From: 73-13 sp035556075
GTDB taxonomy: Bacteria; Actinomycetota; Actinomycetes; Actinomycetales; Microbacteriaceae
Direction of reading: 5' to 3'
NCBI GenBank assembly: GCA_035556075.1
Contig: DATMFQ010000024.1
Span: 1 to 9,464 of the forward strand
DNA length: 9,464 nt
This document shows, one piece after another, positions 1 to 5,652 of this stretch. The notes beneath the pieces were generated by a model. The model worked only from the letters and a program-made list of their open reading frames with translations. It did no database searches and had not been told where the DNA came from. Each line of letters opens with the position of its first letter. Positions within the stretch are counted from its first letter, which is position 1. Made by a program: the position numbers and the translations under genes.

Positions 1-301
1 GCGCCTCGGCCTTGGGCACCTGCTCGACGCGAACCCGTACACCCTGTCCGGCGGGGAGCAGCGGCGGCTGTCGGTCGCGACCGCGCTGGCGACACGGCCC
101 CCCGTGCTCATCCTCGACGAGCCCACCTTCGGTCAGGACGCCCTCACCTGGCGGGAGCTCGTGGCCGTGCTCGCGGAGCTCCTCGAGGCCGGCAGTGCCA
201 TCGTCGCGATCACGCATGACGGCGACTTCGCTGCGGCCGTCGCCGACCACGAGTTGCGCGCGCACCCCGGCGCCCCCGGCCGATTCGAGGCGGTGCGATG
301 A
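1..301 (+). CDS. ECF-type ABC transporter ATP-binding subunit, C-terminal part (5' truncated)
   Basis: This is the last ~99 codons of an ABC ATPase, read in the frame starting at base 2 and cut off by the window edge. Visible motifs in order are the signature LSGGEQRR, Walker B VLILDEPTFGQD and the switch-histidine loop AITHDGDF. Walker A must lie upstream. The stop codon overlaps the ATG of the next gene by 4 bp (298-301), and that gene encodes an EcfT/CbiQ membrane protein, so this subunit most likely energises an ECF vitamin transporter at the inner face of the membrane. The EPTFGQD stretch resembles, from memory, YkoD-type ATPases of hydroxymethylpyrimidine/thiamine ECF systems, but that substrate is only a guess. 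It could also be the second half of a fused double ATPase, which cannot be judged without the N-terminus. Confidence 0.93.
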   Translation, partial: RLGLGHLLDANPYTLSGGEQRRLSVATALATRPPVLILDEPTFGQDALTWRELVAVLAELLEAGSAIVAITHDGDFAAAVADHELRAHPGAPGRFEAVR

Positions 302-1086
302 GCGCCGTCCTCACCCCGGTCGCCGGACGGCAGGCCATCTACCGGGTCAACCCGGTCGCGAAGCTTGTCGCCGCGCTCATCATCGCCGCCGCGCTCGTAC
401 CGTCGATCGACTGGGTGTCCGCCGCCGTCGCGCTGTCCGCCGAGATCGTGCTGTTCGCCTGGGCGGGCCTGTCGCTGCGCCAGTTCGCGCTCCGCACCCT
501 CCCGGTGTGGATCGCCGCTCCGCTCGGCGGTTTCACCATGCTGCTCTACGGGGACCCGTCCGGTCAGACGTATATCGAGTTCCTCGCGGTCCACGTGACC
601 GACGGGTCGATCACGCTCGCGATCGCGACAATGCTGCGAGTGCTCGCGATCGCGCTGCCGGCTGTCGTGCTGTTTGTGACGGTCGATCCCACCGCATTCG
701 CCGACGCGCTCGCGCAGCGCCTCCGACTCCCGTCCCGCTTCGTCCTCGGTGCGCTCGGGGCGCTACGGCTCGTCGCCCTGCTCCTGGACGACTGGCGCTC
801 GCTCGAGCTGGCCCGCCGCGCCCGCGGCATCGCCGACCGGGGGCGGCTGCGACGCTTTCCGGGTCAGGCCTTCGCCCTCCTCGTCATCGCGATCCGGCGG
901 GGGGGACGTCTCGCGACGGCGATGGAGGCGCGGGCTTTCGGTGCACCGATCCAGCGGAGCTGGGCACGGCCCTCGCCCTTCGGCGCGCGCGACCTCGTGC
1001 TCGTGCTGCTGGCGATCGCGGTCGCGGCGCTGGCGGTGAGCGTCTCGGTCGCGACCGGGGCGTGGAATCCGATCTTCGGACGATGA
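298..1086 (+). CDS. ECF transporter T component (EcfT/CbiQ family transmembrane protein)
   Basis: A 262-residue integral membrane protein of about the usual EcfT length. Hydrophobic segments lie near residues 21-37, 41-57, 68-84, 107-128, 191-200 and 232-252. The cytoplasmic coupling region carries the two hallmark Ala-Arg motifs: ARRARG at 172-177, and AMEARAFGA at 208-216, where the second motif reads Ala-Arg-Ala instead of Ala-Arg-Gly. In the family these motifs dock into grooves of the two ATPases and transmit ATP hydrolysis to the substrate-binding S component. The start is set by the ATGA overlap with the upstream ATPase. The stop overlaps the following kinase-like gene in the same way, so the three are almost certainly co-transcribed and translationally coupled. 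The S component, and hence the substrate, is outside the window. Confidence 0.93.
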   Translation: MSAVLTPVAGRQAIYRVNPVAKLVAALIIAAALVPSIDWVSAAVALSAEIVLFAWAGLSLRQFALRTLPVWIAAPLGGFTMLLYGDPSGQTYIEFLAVHVTDGSITLAIATMLRVLAIALPAVVLFVTVDPTAFADALAQRLRLPSRFVLGALGALRLVALLLDDWRSLELARRARGIADRGRLRRFPGQAFALLVIAIRRGGRLATAMEARAFGAPIQRSWARPSPFGARDLVLVLLAIAVAALAVSVSVATGAWNPIFGR

Positions 1087-1646
1087 TGGACCCGATGACG
1101 GTGCGGTCGACATACGAGGACACCGCGACGCGCCTGCGGGACGCGACGCGCTCGGCGGCGCTCGCGCGGGGCGTGCGGCCGGTGCTCCTCATCGACGGAC
1201 GTGCCGGTTCGGGCAAGTCGACGCTCGCGGACGAGGTCGTGGCGGTGTGGCCGGAGGCGGCGCTGGTCCGGCTCGACGAGATCTACCCGGGCTGGGATGG
1301 CCTCGACGCCGGCTCCGCGGCGGTCGCGACCGACGTCCTCGGGCCGCCGTCGGCGTATTCGCGGTGGGACTGGGCGTCATCGGCGCCGGGTGAGCGGCGG
1401 CAGGTCCCGGCGACAGGCCCGATCATCATCGAGGGGGTCGGGGCGCTCAGCCGGGCGAGCCGACCGCTCGCCGCGTACGCGGTGTGGCTCGAGCTGGATG
1501 CTGCCACGCGACGAATGCGGGCGCTCGGCCGCGATGGTGACACGTTCGCGCCGCACTGGGAGCGCTGGGCGGCGCAGGAGGAGGCCCTCCGGCGTCGGGA
1601 GCGGCCCGAGCACCTCGCGGACGAGGTGCTGCGGCCGCGAGGCTGA
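1083..1646 (+). CDS. Small P-loop NTPase, uridine kinase-like / AAA family nucleoside kinase-like protein
   Basis: A 187-residue soluble protein with Walker A GRAGSGKST at residues 39-47, a RLDEIYPGWDGL segment at 63-74 that sits where uridine-kinase-like folds carry a substrate-binding acidic loop, a hydrophobic strand plus acid IIIEGVG at 114-120 (Walker-B-like), and an Arg-rich lid candidate, RRMRALGRDGD, at 143-153. The arrangement fits small nucleoside/metabolite kinases, but the acceptor cannot be named. The start ATG at 1083 overlaps the EcfT stop (ATGA, 1083-1086); ATGs at 1086 and 1095 are in-frame alternatives. Co-translation with the transporter suggests, by inference only, that it phosphorylates the imported compound or a related metabolite. 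It converges on the lipoprotein gene with only 13 bp between the stop codons. Confidence 0.85.
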   Translation: MMDPMTVRSTYEDTATRLRDATRSAALARGVRPVLLIDGRAGSGKSTLADEVVAVWPEAALVRLDEIYPGWDGLDAGSAAVATDVLGPPSAYSRWDWASSAPGERRQVPATGPIIIEGVGALSRASRPLAAYAVWLELDAATRRMRALGRDGDTFAPHWERWAAQEEALRRRERPEHLADEVLRPRG

Positions 1647-1684
1647 ACCGGGGGAGCCGTCAGCCCTCGGTTGGCTCCGCGGCC
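1633..1684. terminator. Possible bidirectional hairpin at a convergent gene junction
   Basis: GGCCGCG (1633-1639) can pair with CGCGGCC (1678-1684), and inside it GGAGC (1653-1657) can pair with GCTCC (1674-1678, sharing one base). The structure spans the stops of the kinase-like gene and of the opposing lipoprotein gene. There is no U-tract on either strand and the loop is long, so this is a weak candidate. Confidence 0.25.
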
Positions 1685-2319
1685 TCGCCGTCGCTCGGCT
1701 CCTCCGTCGGCGCGGGCGGGGCCCAGCCCTCGGGGTGAAAGACCCACGCGAGCTTCGTGCCGCGGCCGGCGACCCGGAGCGTGTCGGCGGAGCAGGTGAG
1801 GACGAGCCCCACGGTGTCATCGATCCAGGTGCGTCCGATCTGCCAGGGGATCGGATCAACCGGCGCGTCGTCGCTCGTCATCTGTTCGGTGACGGTCAGA
1901 TCGGCGACGGACCAGCCCCGCGGCACCGCGACATCACCGGAGATGACGATCGCGCCGGTCGAGGTGCCCCGCACCGTCTGCTCGGTGACGACGATCGGTG
2001 GTCCCGCATTCGTCACCGTCGTCACGAGGTCCGTGTCGAGGACGAGCGCACCCCCGACGCTGACGTCGAGGCGCTGGCTCCCCTCGACCGAGATGTCACC
2101 GGTCGCACCGACGGCGGCGAGCCGCTCGGCGACATTGGCGACGATGGAGTCGGTGTCGAGCTGCCAGGTGTGCGCGGTGACGCACGTCTCGAGCGCACTC
2201 GGGACGTATTCCGGCTCTTGGATCTCGAACAACTGGCAACCGGTGAGCCCGGTCGCGGCGAGCCCCGTCGCGGCGAGCATCGCCCCGGACCGGGCCAGTC
2301 GGCGTCGCGCGGGGCGCAT
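1660..2319 (-). CDS. Putative lipoprotein, function unknown
   Basis: The 219-residue product starts with a Tat/Sec-like basic n-region (RPARRRLARSG), a hydrophobic core and a lipobox LTGC at 25-28, so it should be exported and lipid-anchored at Cys28. The mature domain has only two further cysteines, Cys46 and Cys176, which could form a disulfide. The C-terminus is Pro/Glu-rich. I chose the ATG at 2319 because it gives a proper signal peptide and has a CGGAGA Shine-Dalgarno-like element just upstream; the longer open frame to 2403 lacks these. A -10-like TAAGAT at 2371-2366 suggests its own promoter downstream of the metallopeptidase gene. I recognise no family beyond secreted actinobacterial lipoprotein. 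Confidence 0.8.
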   Translation of the reverse strand: MRPARRRLARSGAMLAATGLAATGLTGCQLFEIQEPEYVPSALETCVTAHTWQLDTDSIVANVAERLAAVGATGDISVEGSQRLDVSVGGALVLDTDLVTTVTNAGPPIVVTEQTVRGTSTGAIVISGDVAVPRGWSVADLTVTEQMTSDDAPVDPIPWQIGRTWIDDTVGLVLTCSADTLRVAGRGTKLAWVFHPEGWAPPAPTEEPSDGEAAEPTEG

Positions 2320-2365
2320 GCGGTCTCCGTTCGTCGTGCAGCGGCCGCGTTCACGGCGCCAGGGC

Positions 2366-2371
2366 ATCTTA
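2366..2371 (-). promoter_or_regulatory. -10 box TAAGAT for the lipoprotein gene
   Basis: TAAGAT on the - strand matches the actinobacterial TANNNT -10 pattern and lies about 46 nt before the chosen ATG, giving a leader of roughly 40 nt with a Shine-Dalgarno-like element. No convincing -35 is visible. It sits in the only gap (80 nt) of this - strand gene run. Confidence 0.4.
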
Positions 2372-2399
2372 GCGGGGCCCGCTGGCTCGACCGAGGCCG

Positions 2400-2756
2400 T
2401 CACGCCCAGCCGAGCCGGTGCAGTTCGTCATCATCGATGCCGTAGAAGTGCGCGATCTCGTGGACGAGCGTCACATGGACCTGCTTCCGGAGTTCGTCGA
2501 GGTCCGCGCAGATCGCGAGCAGCGGCTCACGGAACACGACGATCCGGTCCGGGAGCTCCCCGAAGCCGTAATTCCCGCGGTCGGTGAGCGCGACACCTTC
2601 ATACACACCGAGCAGGTCGAGGGAGCCGTCTTCGGGACGATCCTCGACGACGAACACGACATTGTCGAGATCATCGACCATCTCGTCCGGCAGCCGGTCG
2701 AGCTCCTCGATGACGAGCGCCGCAAACGCGTCCGCGTCGAGGTCGAGCTCGGTCAT
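2400..2756 (-). CDS. Zincin-like metallopeptidase family protein (small, HExxH)
   Basis: A compact 118-residue cytoplasmic protein. The C-terminus carries the zincin motif HEIAH at 99-103, followed by FYGIDDDEL and ending LGW (115-117). This is the characteristic HExxHxxGI(D/N)D...LGW signature of the small 'metallopeptidase family' found next to DUF2017 and clpS in actinobacteria. His99 and His103 are expected zinc ligands with Glu100 catalytic. The third ligand is probably Asp108 or Asp109 in this family, as an inference. The N-terminal half contains an acidic helix (DLDADAFAALVIEELDRLPDEM). No signal peptide is present. Its ATG overlaps the DUF2017 stop (tcat on the + strand, 2753-2756), so translation is coupled. 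Substrate is unknown. Confidence 0.9.
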   Translation of the reverse strand: MTELDLDADAFAALVIEELDRLPDEMVDDLDNVVFVVEDRPEDGSLDLLGVYEGVALTDRGNYGFGELPDRIVVFREPLLAICADLDELRKQVHVTLVHEIAHFYGIDDDELHRLGWA

Positions 2757-3331
2757 CGGGTCGGCTCTTCGACCGGGTCCGGTTCGTCTGCCGGGTCCGG
2801 CTCGTCCGCCTCCGCCCGGTCGCGTCGAGCGTCCCGCGCATCGATGACGTCGAGCAGCTCGGCCTGCGTCGCGCCAAGCCAGTGGTAGGCGGCCTGCATC
2901 CAGCGATCCGACTCGGTCGCGCTACGGCCCGTGTCCTCATCACGCTCGATGCCGAGTCGTGCCGCGAGGACGAGCCGCAGGTCGGTGAGGGTCTTGAGCC
3001 AGGCGAGCTCCTGCGCCGCGTCGAGACGCGCGGGCGCACCGCCGGCGTCGACGAGCGACGCGCGCACGGTCTCCGCATTCGCGAGCTTGTGGCTGATGAG
3101 CGCGGCCTCGGTGAGGAAGCGCAGCTCGGCGGCGGCCTCCGCGTCACCGTGGACCGGGTCAGGGAGCAACCGGGCGAGGGCGGGGTCCTTCGGCGTCTTC
3201 TCCCCGCGCATCGGGTCTTCGCGGCGCGAGGCGGCCAGTGCCGTGAATTCGTGCAGCAACCCGTGGAGTACCTCGTGCTCCCGAGCGCCCGTGCGCACCA
3301 CGATCCGGTCGTCATCGATCGCGAACCGCAT
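2753..3331 (-). CDS. DUF2017 family protein
   Basis: A 192-residue soluble, largely helical protein of unknown biochemical role. The sequence MRFAIDDDRIVVRTGAREHE at the start and the WLKTLTDLRLVLAARLGI segment fit the DUF2017 family, which is habitually encoded directly downstream of clpS in actinobacteria. The start is the ATG at 3331, which shares one base with the clpS TGA (TGATG). A TTG at 3334 is in frame but unnecessary. The C-terminus ends in an acidic, proline-rich tail (DEPDP repeated) that looks disordered and is built from an 18-bp tandem duplication. The stop overlaps the metallopeptidase start. Context suggests a link to ClpS-dependent proteolysis, but no activity can be read from the sequence. 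Confidence 0.88.
   Translation of the reverse strand: MRFAIDDDRIVVRTGAREHEVLHGLLHEFTALAASRREDPMRGEKTPKDPALARLLPDPVHGDAEAAAELRFLTEAALISHKLANAETVRASLVDAGGAPARLDAAQELAWLKTLTDLRLVLAARLGIERDEDTGRSATESDRWMQAAYHWLGATQAELLDVIDARDARRDRAEADEPDPADEPDPVEEPTR
2773..2808 (-). repeat. 18-bp tandem duplication in the DUF2017 tail
   Basis: Bases 2773-2790 and 2791-2808 are two adjacent 18-bp units differing at two positions by eye. They encode the repeated ADEPDP blocks in the acidic C-terminal tail of the DUF2017 protein. An in-frame repeat of this kind can vary in copy number between strains. Confidence 0.75.
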
Positions 3332-3633
3332 CAATGCTCACCCCTCGACGCGGTCGCCCAGAGTCCGTACTCGTGCATCGCCTCGGTGTGGCGCTCCATC
3401 TCCTCCCGCGGACCGGCGGCGACGACCGCCCGACCGCGCTCGTGCACTTCGAGCATGAGGCGCTCCGCCTCCGGCCGCGGGTAGCCGAAGTACGTCTGGA
3501 AGACCCGGACCACGTACGGCATCAGGTTGACCGGGTCGTTCCACACGATGGTGCGCCACGGGGAATCGAGGCTCGACGTCGCACCGAAGTCGAGCGACTC
3601 CTCGAGCAGTGGCTCGTCGACGATATGGGCCAT
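3331..3633 (-). CDS. clpS: ATP-dependent Clp protease adaptor protein ClpS
   Basis: The 100-residue product has the ClpS core from about residue 26: WRTIVWNDPVNLMPYVVRVF, then a helix ending in EVHERGRAVVAAG, then EEMERHTEAMHEYGL. Asn32-Asp33, Met38 and His64 match the family residues that form the pocket for destabilising N-terminal residues (E. coli Asn34, Asp35, Met40, His66). ClpS recruits N-degron substrates to the Clp AAA+ unfoldase, ClpC or ClpA. The ATG at 3633 gives the normal short N-terminal extension; the open frame continues to 3720 but without an ATG or family similarity. TACCAT lies 6 nt before the start, suggesting a leaderless mRNA. It leads a tightly overlapping run with DUF2017 and the metallopeptidase. 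Confidence 0.96.
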   Translation of the reverse strand: MAHIVDEPLLEESLDFGATSSLDSPWRTIVWNDPVNLMPYVVRVFQTYFGYPRPEAERLMLEVHERGRAVVAAGPREEMERHTEAMHEYGLWATASRGEH

Positions 3634-3639
3634 GCCTTC

Positions 3640-3645
3640 ATGGTA
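3640..3645 (-). promoter_or_regulatory. -10 box TACCAT of clpS, leaderless start
   Basis: TACCAT (3645 to 3640 on the - strand) is followed by six bases and then the clpS ATG, the spacing expected if transcription begins at the start codon. The GAAGG between them is too close to the ATG (1 nt) to be a normal Shine-Dalgarno sequence. No good -35 is visible. Confidence 0.4.
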
Positions 3646-3703
3646 CGGAAGGCGGGTGAGAACAGCCGCGGTGTTCGCGGATGGGTGAACCCCCGAGGAC
3701 GCC

Positions 3704-3739
3704 GCGAGGCCCGCGACCACTTAAGATCACGGGCCTCGC
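3704..3739 (-). terminator. Strong hairpin terminator after tRNA-His, no U-tract
   Basis: Read on the - strand, GCGAGGCCCGTGATC pairs with GGTCGCGGGCCTCGC over 15 uninterrupted pairs (two G-U) around the loop TTAAGT. It starts a few bases after the tRNA-His 3' end, so it most likely ends the tRNA transcript. The following sequence is G/C-rich, so it would be a U-less terminator or a processing barrier. Confidence 0.7.
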
Positions 3740-3744
3740 ATCGG

Positions 3745-3818
3745 GGCGACCGACGGGACTCGAACCCGCGACATCCGGCACCACAAGCCAGCGCTCTACC
3801 AACTGAGCTACGGCCGCC
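3745..3818 (-). tRNA. tRNA-His (anticodon GUG)
   Basis: The - strand folds as a full cloverleaf: acceptor GCGGCCG/CGGTCGC with one G-T pair, D arm GCTC...GAGC, anticodon stem CTGGC/GCCGG around loop TTGTGGT (anticodon GTG), and T arm GCGGG TTCGAGT CCCGT. An extra G at -1 (3818) faces C73 (3745), the identity element specific to tRNA-His. The terminal CCA is not encoded (CCG follows). It lies downstream of orn, a known actinobacterial neighbourhood. Confidence 0.97.
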
Positions 3819-3821
3819 ACG

Positions 3822-3839
3822 CCCGCCGCGCGCGGCGGG
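3822..3839. repeat. Perfect 18-bp palindrome between orn and tRNA-His
   Basis: CCCGCCGCG is followed directly by its reverse complement CGCGGCGGG, ending 3 bp before the tRNA-His 5' end and 11 bp after the orn stop. As RNA it folds with a 7-bp stem and a CGCG loop. It could terminate orn transcripts without a U-tract, or form a hairpin in the 5' leader of pre-tRNA-His next to the RNase P cleavage site. Confidence 0.75.
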
Positions 3840-3847
3840 ACCGCACC

Positions 3848-3853
3848 ATTCTA
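3848..3853 (-). promoter_or_regulatory. -10 box TAGAAT for tRNA-His overlapping the orn stop codon
   Basis: On the - strand the orn stop codon TAG is the first half of TAGAAT, a good TANNNT -10 box identical to the one before the lipoprotein gene at 7031. Initiation about 7 nt downstream would give a 5' leader of roughly 23 nt containing the 3822-3839 palindrome. There is no recognisable -35. Confidence 0.45.
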
Positions 3854-4495
3854 GGACAGTCCAGGAGTGCTCGCGCCACCGAGCGCGGCCGCGTACCGCT
3901 CGATCGCGGTCGTCGCCGCGGCCTTCGCCTCATCGCTCGTCGGCCCGGGCTGTGGGACGAATGCGGCAGCACGGTAATACTCGAGCTCGCGGATTGACTC
4001 GATGATGTCGGCGAGGGCACGATGCCCCCCATCCTTCGCCGGGGCATTGAAGTAGATCCGCGGATACCAGTGCCGCGCGAGCTCCTTGATGCTCGACACG
4101 TCGACGCTGCGGTAGTGCAGGTGCGCATTGACGCGCGGCATATGCTTCGCGATGAAGGCGCGGTCGGTCCCGATCGAGTTCCCCGCCAGCGGCGCGCTGC
4201 TCGCCGTGGGCACGAAGCGCTGGATGTAATCGAGGACCTGCTGCTCGGCGGCCTCGAGGCCCACCCCGTGCTCGAGCTCGTCGATGAGCCCGCTGTCGGT
4301 GTGCATGGTGCGGACGAAATCGCTCATCTGCTCGAGCGCCGCCGCCGATGGCTTGATCACGACCGTGATGCCGGGGTCGATGGGGACGAGGTCGTAGCTG
4401 GTGACGATGACGGCGATCTCGACGAGTTCGTCGACGTTGAGGTCGAGTCCCGTCATCTCGCAGTCAATCCATACGAGGAGGTCGTCGCCAGCCAT
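3851..4495 (-). CDS. orn: Oligoribonuclease (3'-5' exoribonuclease, DEDDh)
   Basis: The 214-residue product is Orn, which degrades 2-5 nt RNA fragments, including pGpG from cyclic-di-GMP turnover, to mononucleotides in the cytoplasm. The DEDDh motifs are all visible: WIDCEMTGLD (Asp10 and Glu12 by count), GNSIGTDRAFI with its Asp in the middle, and the C-terminal HRALADIIESI with the catalytic His and Asp. YRSVDVSSIKEL is a further family block. The ATG at 4495 gives MAGDDLLVWIDCEMTG, the normal N-terminus; ten extra upstream codons are open but unlikely. TACACT ends 7 nt before this ATG, suggesting a leaderless transcript. The stop codon forms part of a -10 box for tRNA-His. Residues after about 175 are an ordinary extension. 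Confidence 0.96.
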   Translation of the reverse strand: MAGDDLLVWIDCEMTGLDLNVDELVEIAVIVTSYDLVPIDPGITVVIKPSAAALEQMSDFVRTMHTDSGLIDELEHGVGLEAAEQQVLDYIQRFVPTASSAPLAGNSIGTDRAFIAKHMPRVNAHLHYRSVDVSSIKELARHWYPRIYFNAPAKDGGHRALADIIESIRELEYYRAAAFVPQPGPTSDEAKAAATTAIERYAAALGGASTPGLS

Positions 4496-4502
4496 GCGCT
4501 CG

Positions 4503-4508
4503 AGTGTA
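4503..4508 (-). promoter_or_regulatory. -10 box TACACT of orn, leaderless start
   Basis: TACACT (4508 to 4503 on the - strand) is followed by seven bases and then the orn ATG, with no Shine-Dalgarno sequence. This fits initiation at the A of the start codon. It lies about 36 bp from the divergent -10 box of tRNA-Arg, so the two promoters share one short region. Confidence 0.45.
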
Positions 4509-4543
4509 GTGATCGCATTCGTCACCGGCCCGGGGTGCGCCGG

Positions 4544-4549
4544 TATCCT
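4544..4549 (+). promoter_or_regulatory. -10 box TATCCT of tRNA-Arg
   Basis: TATCCT matches TANNNT and ends 8 nt before the mature 5' end of tRNA-Arg, leaving a 5' leader of only one or two bases or none. No good -35 is seen at 16-18 bp. Confidence 0.4.
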
Positions 4550-4557
4550 TGCCCAGC

Positions 4558-4630
4558 GCCCTCGTAGCTCAGCGGATAGAGCAGGAGCCTTCTAATCTCT
4601 TGGTCGCTGGTTCGATTCCAGCCGAGGGCA
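4558..4630 (+). tRNA. tRNA-Arg (anticodon UCU)
   Basis: Acceptor GCCCTCG/CGAGGGC is perfectly paired. The D arm is GCTC...GAGC and the T arm is GCTGG TTCGATT CCAGC. The anticodon loop CTTCTAA gives TCT, reading the rare codons AGA/AGG. The anticodon stem GGAGC/TCTCT is weak by my pairing, with one G-T pair and a C-T opposition next to the loop. A73 is present and the full CCA is not encoded (ACCG). The gene is divergent from orn and convergent with the permease gene. Confidence 0.95.
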
Positions 4631-4656
4631 CCGTGGGGAGCAGTGCAGCGCCGGGG

Positions 4657-5652
4657 TCAGCTGGCGGGCTCGGTGTCGTCGTCGGGGATGACTCGGATCG
4701 CGCCCGTGACGATTTCGACGGTGCCCGTCGCGACCGCGAGGTTGGGGTCGGCCACAGAGCCGGGCCGGACGGTCTGTGCGAGGACGATGCCGACGAGCAC
4801 CACGGCGACACCGATGAGTTGGACCCAGTCGAGGGCCTCACCGAGCCAGAGCCAGGCGACGGCGAAGGCGAAGACGACCTCGCTCGACGCGATGATGCCG
4901 GCCGTGGTCGGCCGAAGTCGCCTGATCGCGAGGAAGGACAGCAGGAACGGGAGGAATGTGCCACCCGCGATGGTGATGATGAGCAGCGTCCAGATCGGCA
5001 GCTCGATCGCCGCGAGCGCGCCCCCGAGTGATGCCGCGGTACCAAAGACGCTCGGCTCGAGCTCCCACCAGCCGCTAAAGCAGGCCCAGAACAGCCCGGC
5101 AAACAGTGACCCCCAAAACATGGTGGCCAGCGGACTCGTCGCGATGATCTGGCGTTCGCCGTAGAGGAAGTAGAACGCGAGACTCGCGGCGGCCAGCAGC
5201 GCGAACGCCAACCCGATGGGGTCGAGCATCGAGTCCCACACCTGCGCGACGAGTGCGAGACCGAGCAGGACGCAGACGCTCGCACCCCACACGGACGCAC
5301 GAATCCGCTCCCGGTACACGATGAGGGCAAACAACGGGACGATGAGCACCGCGAGGAATTCGAGGAGCAGGGTGATGCCCACCGGGAGCCGAGCAATCGC
5401 GAGCGCGTACGAGGCCTGCAGGATGGCGATGCCACCGACCCCGAGGAATGCGAGGGCGAGCATGCGGCGCCACGGCAAGCGAAACATGCCCCGGTCAGTC
5501 GCCGCGAGCACGAGCCCCGCAAGGAGTGCTGCGCCGAGCGTGCGGAACAGGGTCAACTGCAGTGGGTCGATGCCCGCATCGATGATGACCTTGGTGAGGC
5601 TCCCATTGGCCCCGAAGAGCAGTGCGCCAAGCAGCGCATAGACGGCGCCCAT
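4657..5652 (-). CDS. DMT superfamily permease (EamA family transporter)
   Basis: The 331-residue protein has about ten hydrophobic segments arranged as two EamA repeats. The first (about 1-135) begins GAVYALLGALLFGANGSLTK, and the second (about 145-295) begins LAFALLAAASLAFYFLYGERQ and contains RRLRPTTAGIIASSEVVFAFAVAWLWLGE. The last motif is the typical C-terminal block of drug/metabolite exporters, where a conserved Glu follows LG. It resides in the cytoplasmic membrane and probably exports or exchanges a small metabolite, but the substrate cannot be inferred. About 35 hydrophilic residues follow the last helix. I prefer the ATG at 5652; a TTG at 5658 is in frame two codons earlier, and neither has a good Shine-Dalgarno sequence. 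It is divergent from msrA across 47 bp. Confidence 0.9.
   Translation of the reverse strand: MGAVYALLGALLFGANGSLTKVIIDAGIDPLQLTLFRTLGAALLAGLVLAATDRGMFRLPWRRMLALAFLGVGGIAILQASYALAIARLPVGITLLLEFLAVLIVPLFALIVYRERIRASVWGASVCVLLGLALVAQVWDSMLDPIGLAFALLAAASLAFYFLYGERQIIATSPLATMFWGSLFAGLFWACFSGWWELEPSVFGTAASLGGALAAIELPIWTLLIITIAGGTFLPFLLSFLAIRRLRPTTAGIIASSEVVFAFAVAWLWLGEALDWVQLIGVAVVLVGIVLAQTVRPGSVADPNLAVATGTVEIVTGAIRVIPDDDTEPAS

Noticed and set aside
12..1082. Upstream part of the long + frame that ends in the kinase-like protein
   Set aside because: The Arg/Pro/Ser-rich translation is a shadow of the ECF ATPase and EcfT genes. Only the part from 1083 shows family motifs and an ATGA-coupled start.
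1201..2445. A 414-codon + frame across the kinase-like and lipoprotein genes
   Set aside because: It crosses two genes on opposite strands, has no recognisable motif and is Arg-rich, typical of a GC-rich shadow frame.
3634..3720. N-terminal extension of clpS to 3720
   Set aside because: ClpS family similarity begins after the ATG at 3633, and the extension runs through the tRNA-His terminator region without an ATG.
4631..4680. Possible terminator between tRNA-Arg and the convergent permease gene
   Set aside because: Only 4-5 bp stems with internal loops can be drawn, with no U-tract.
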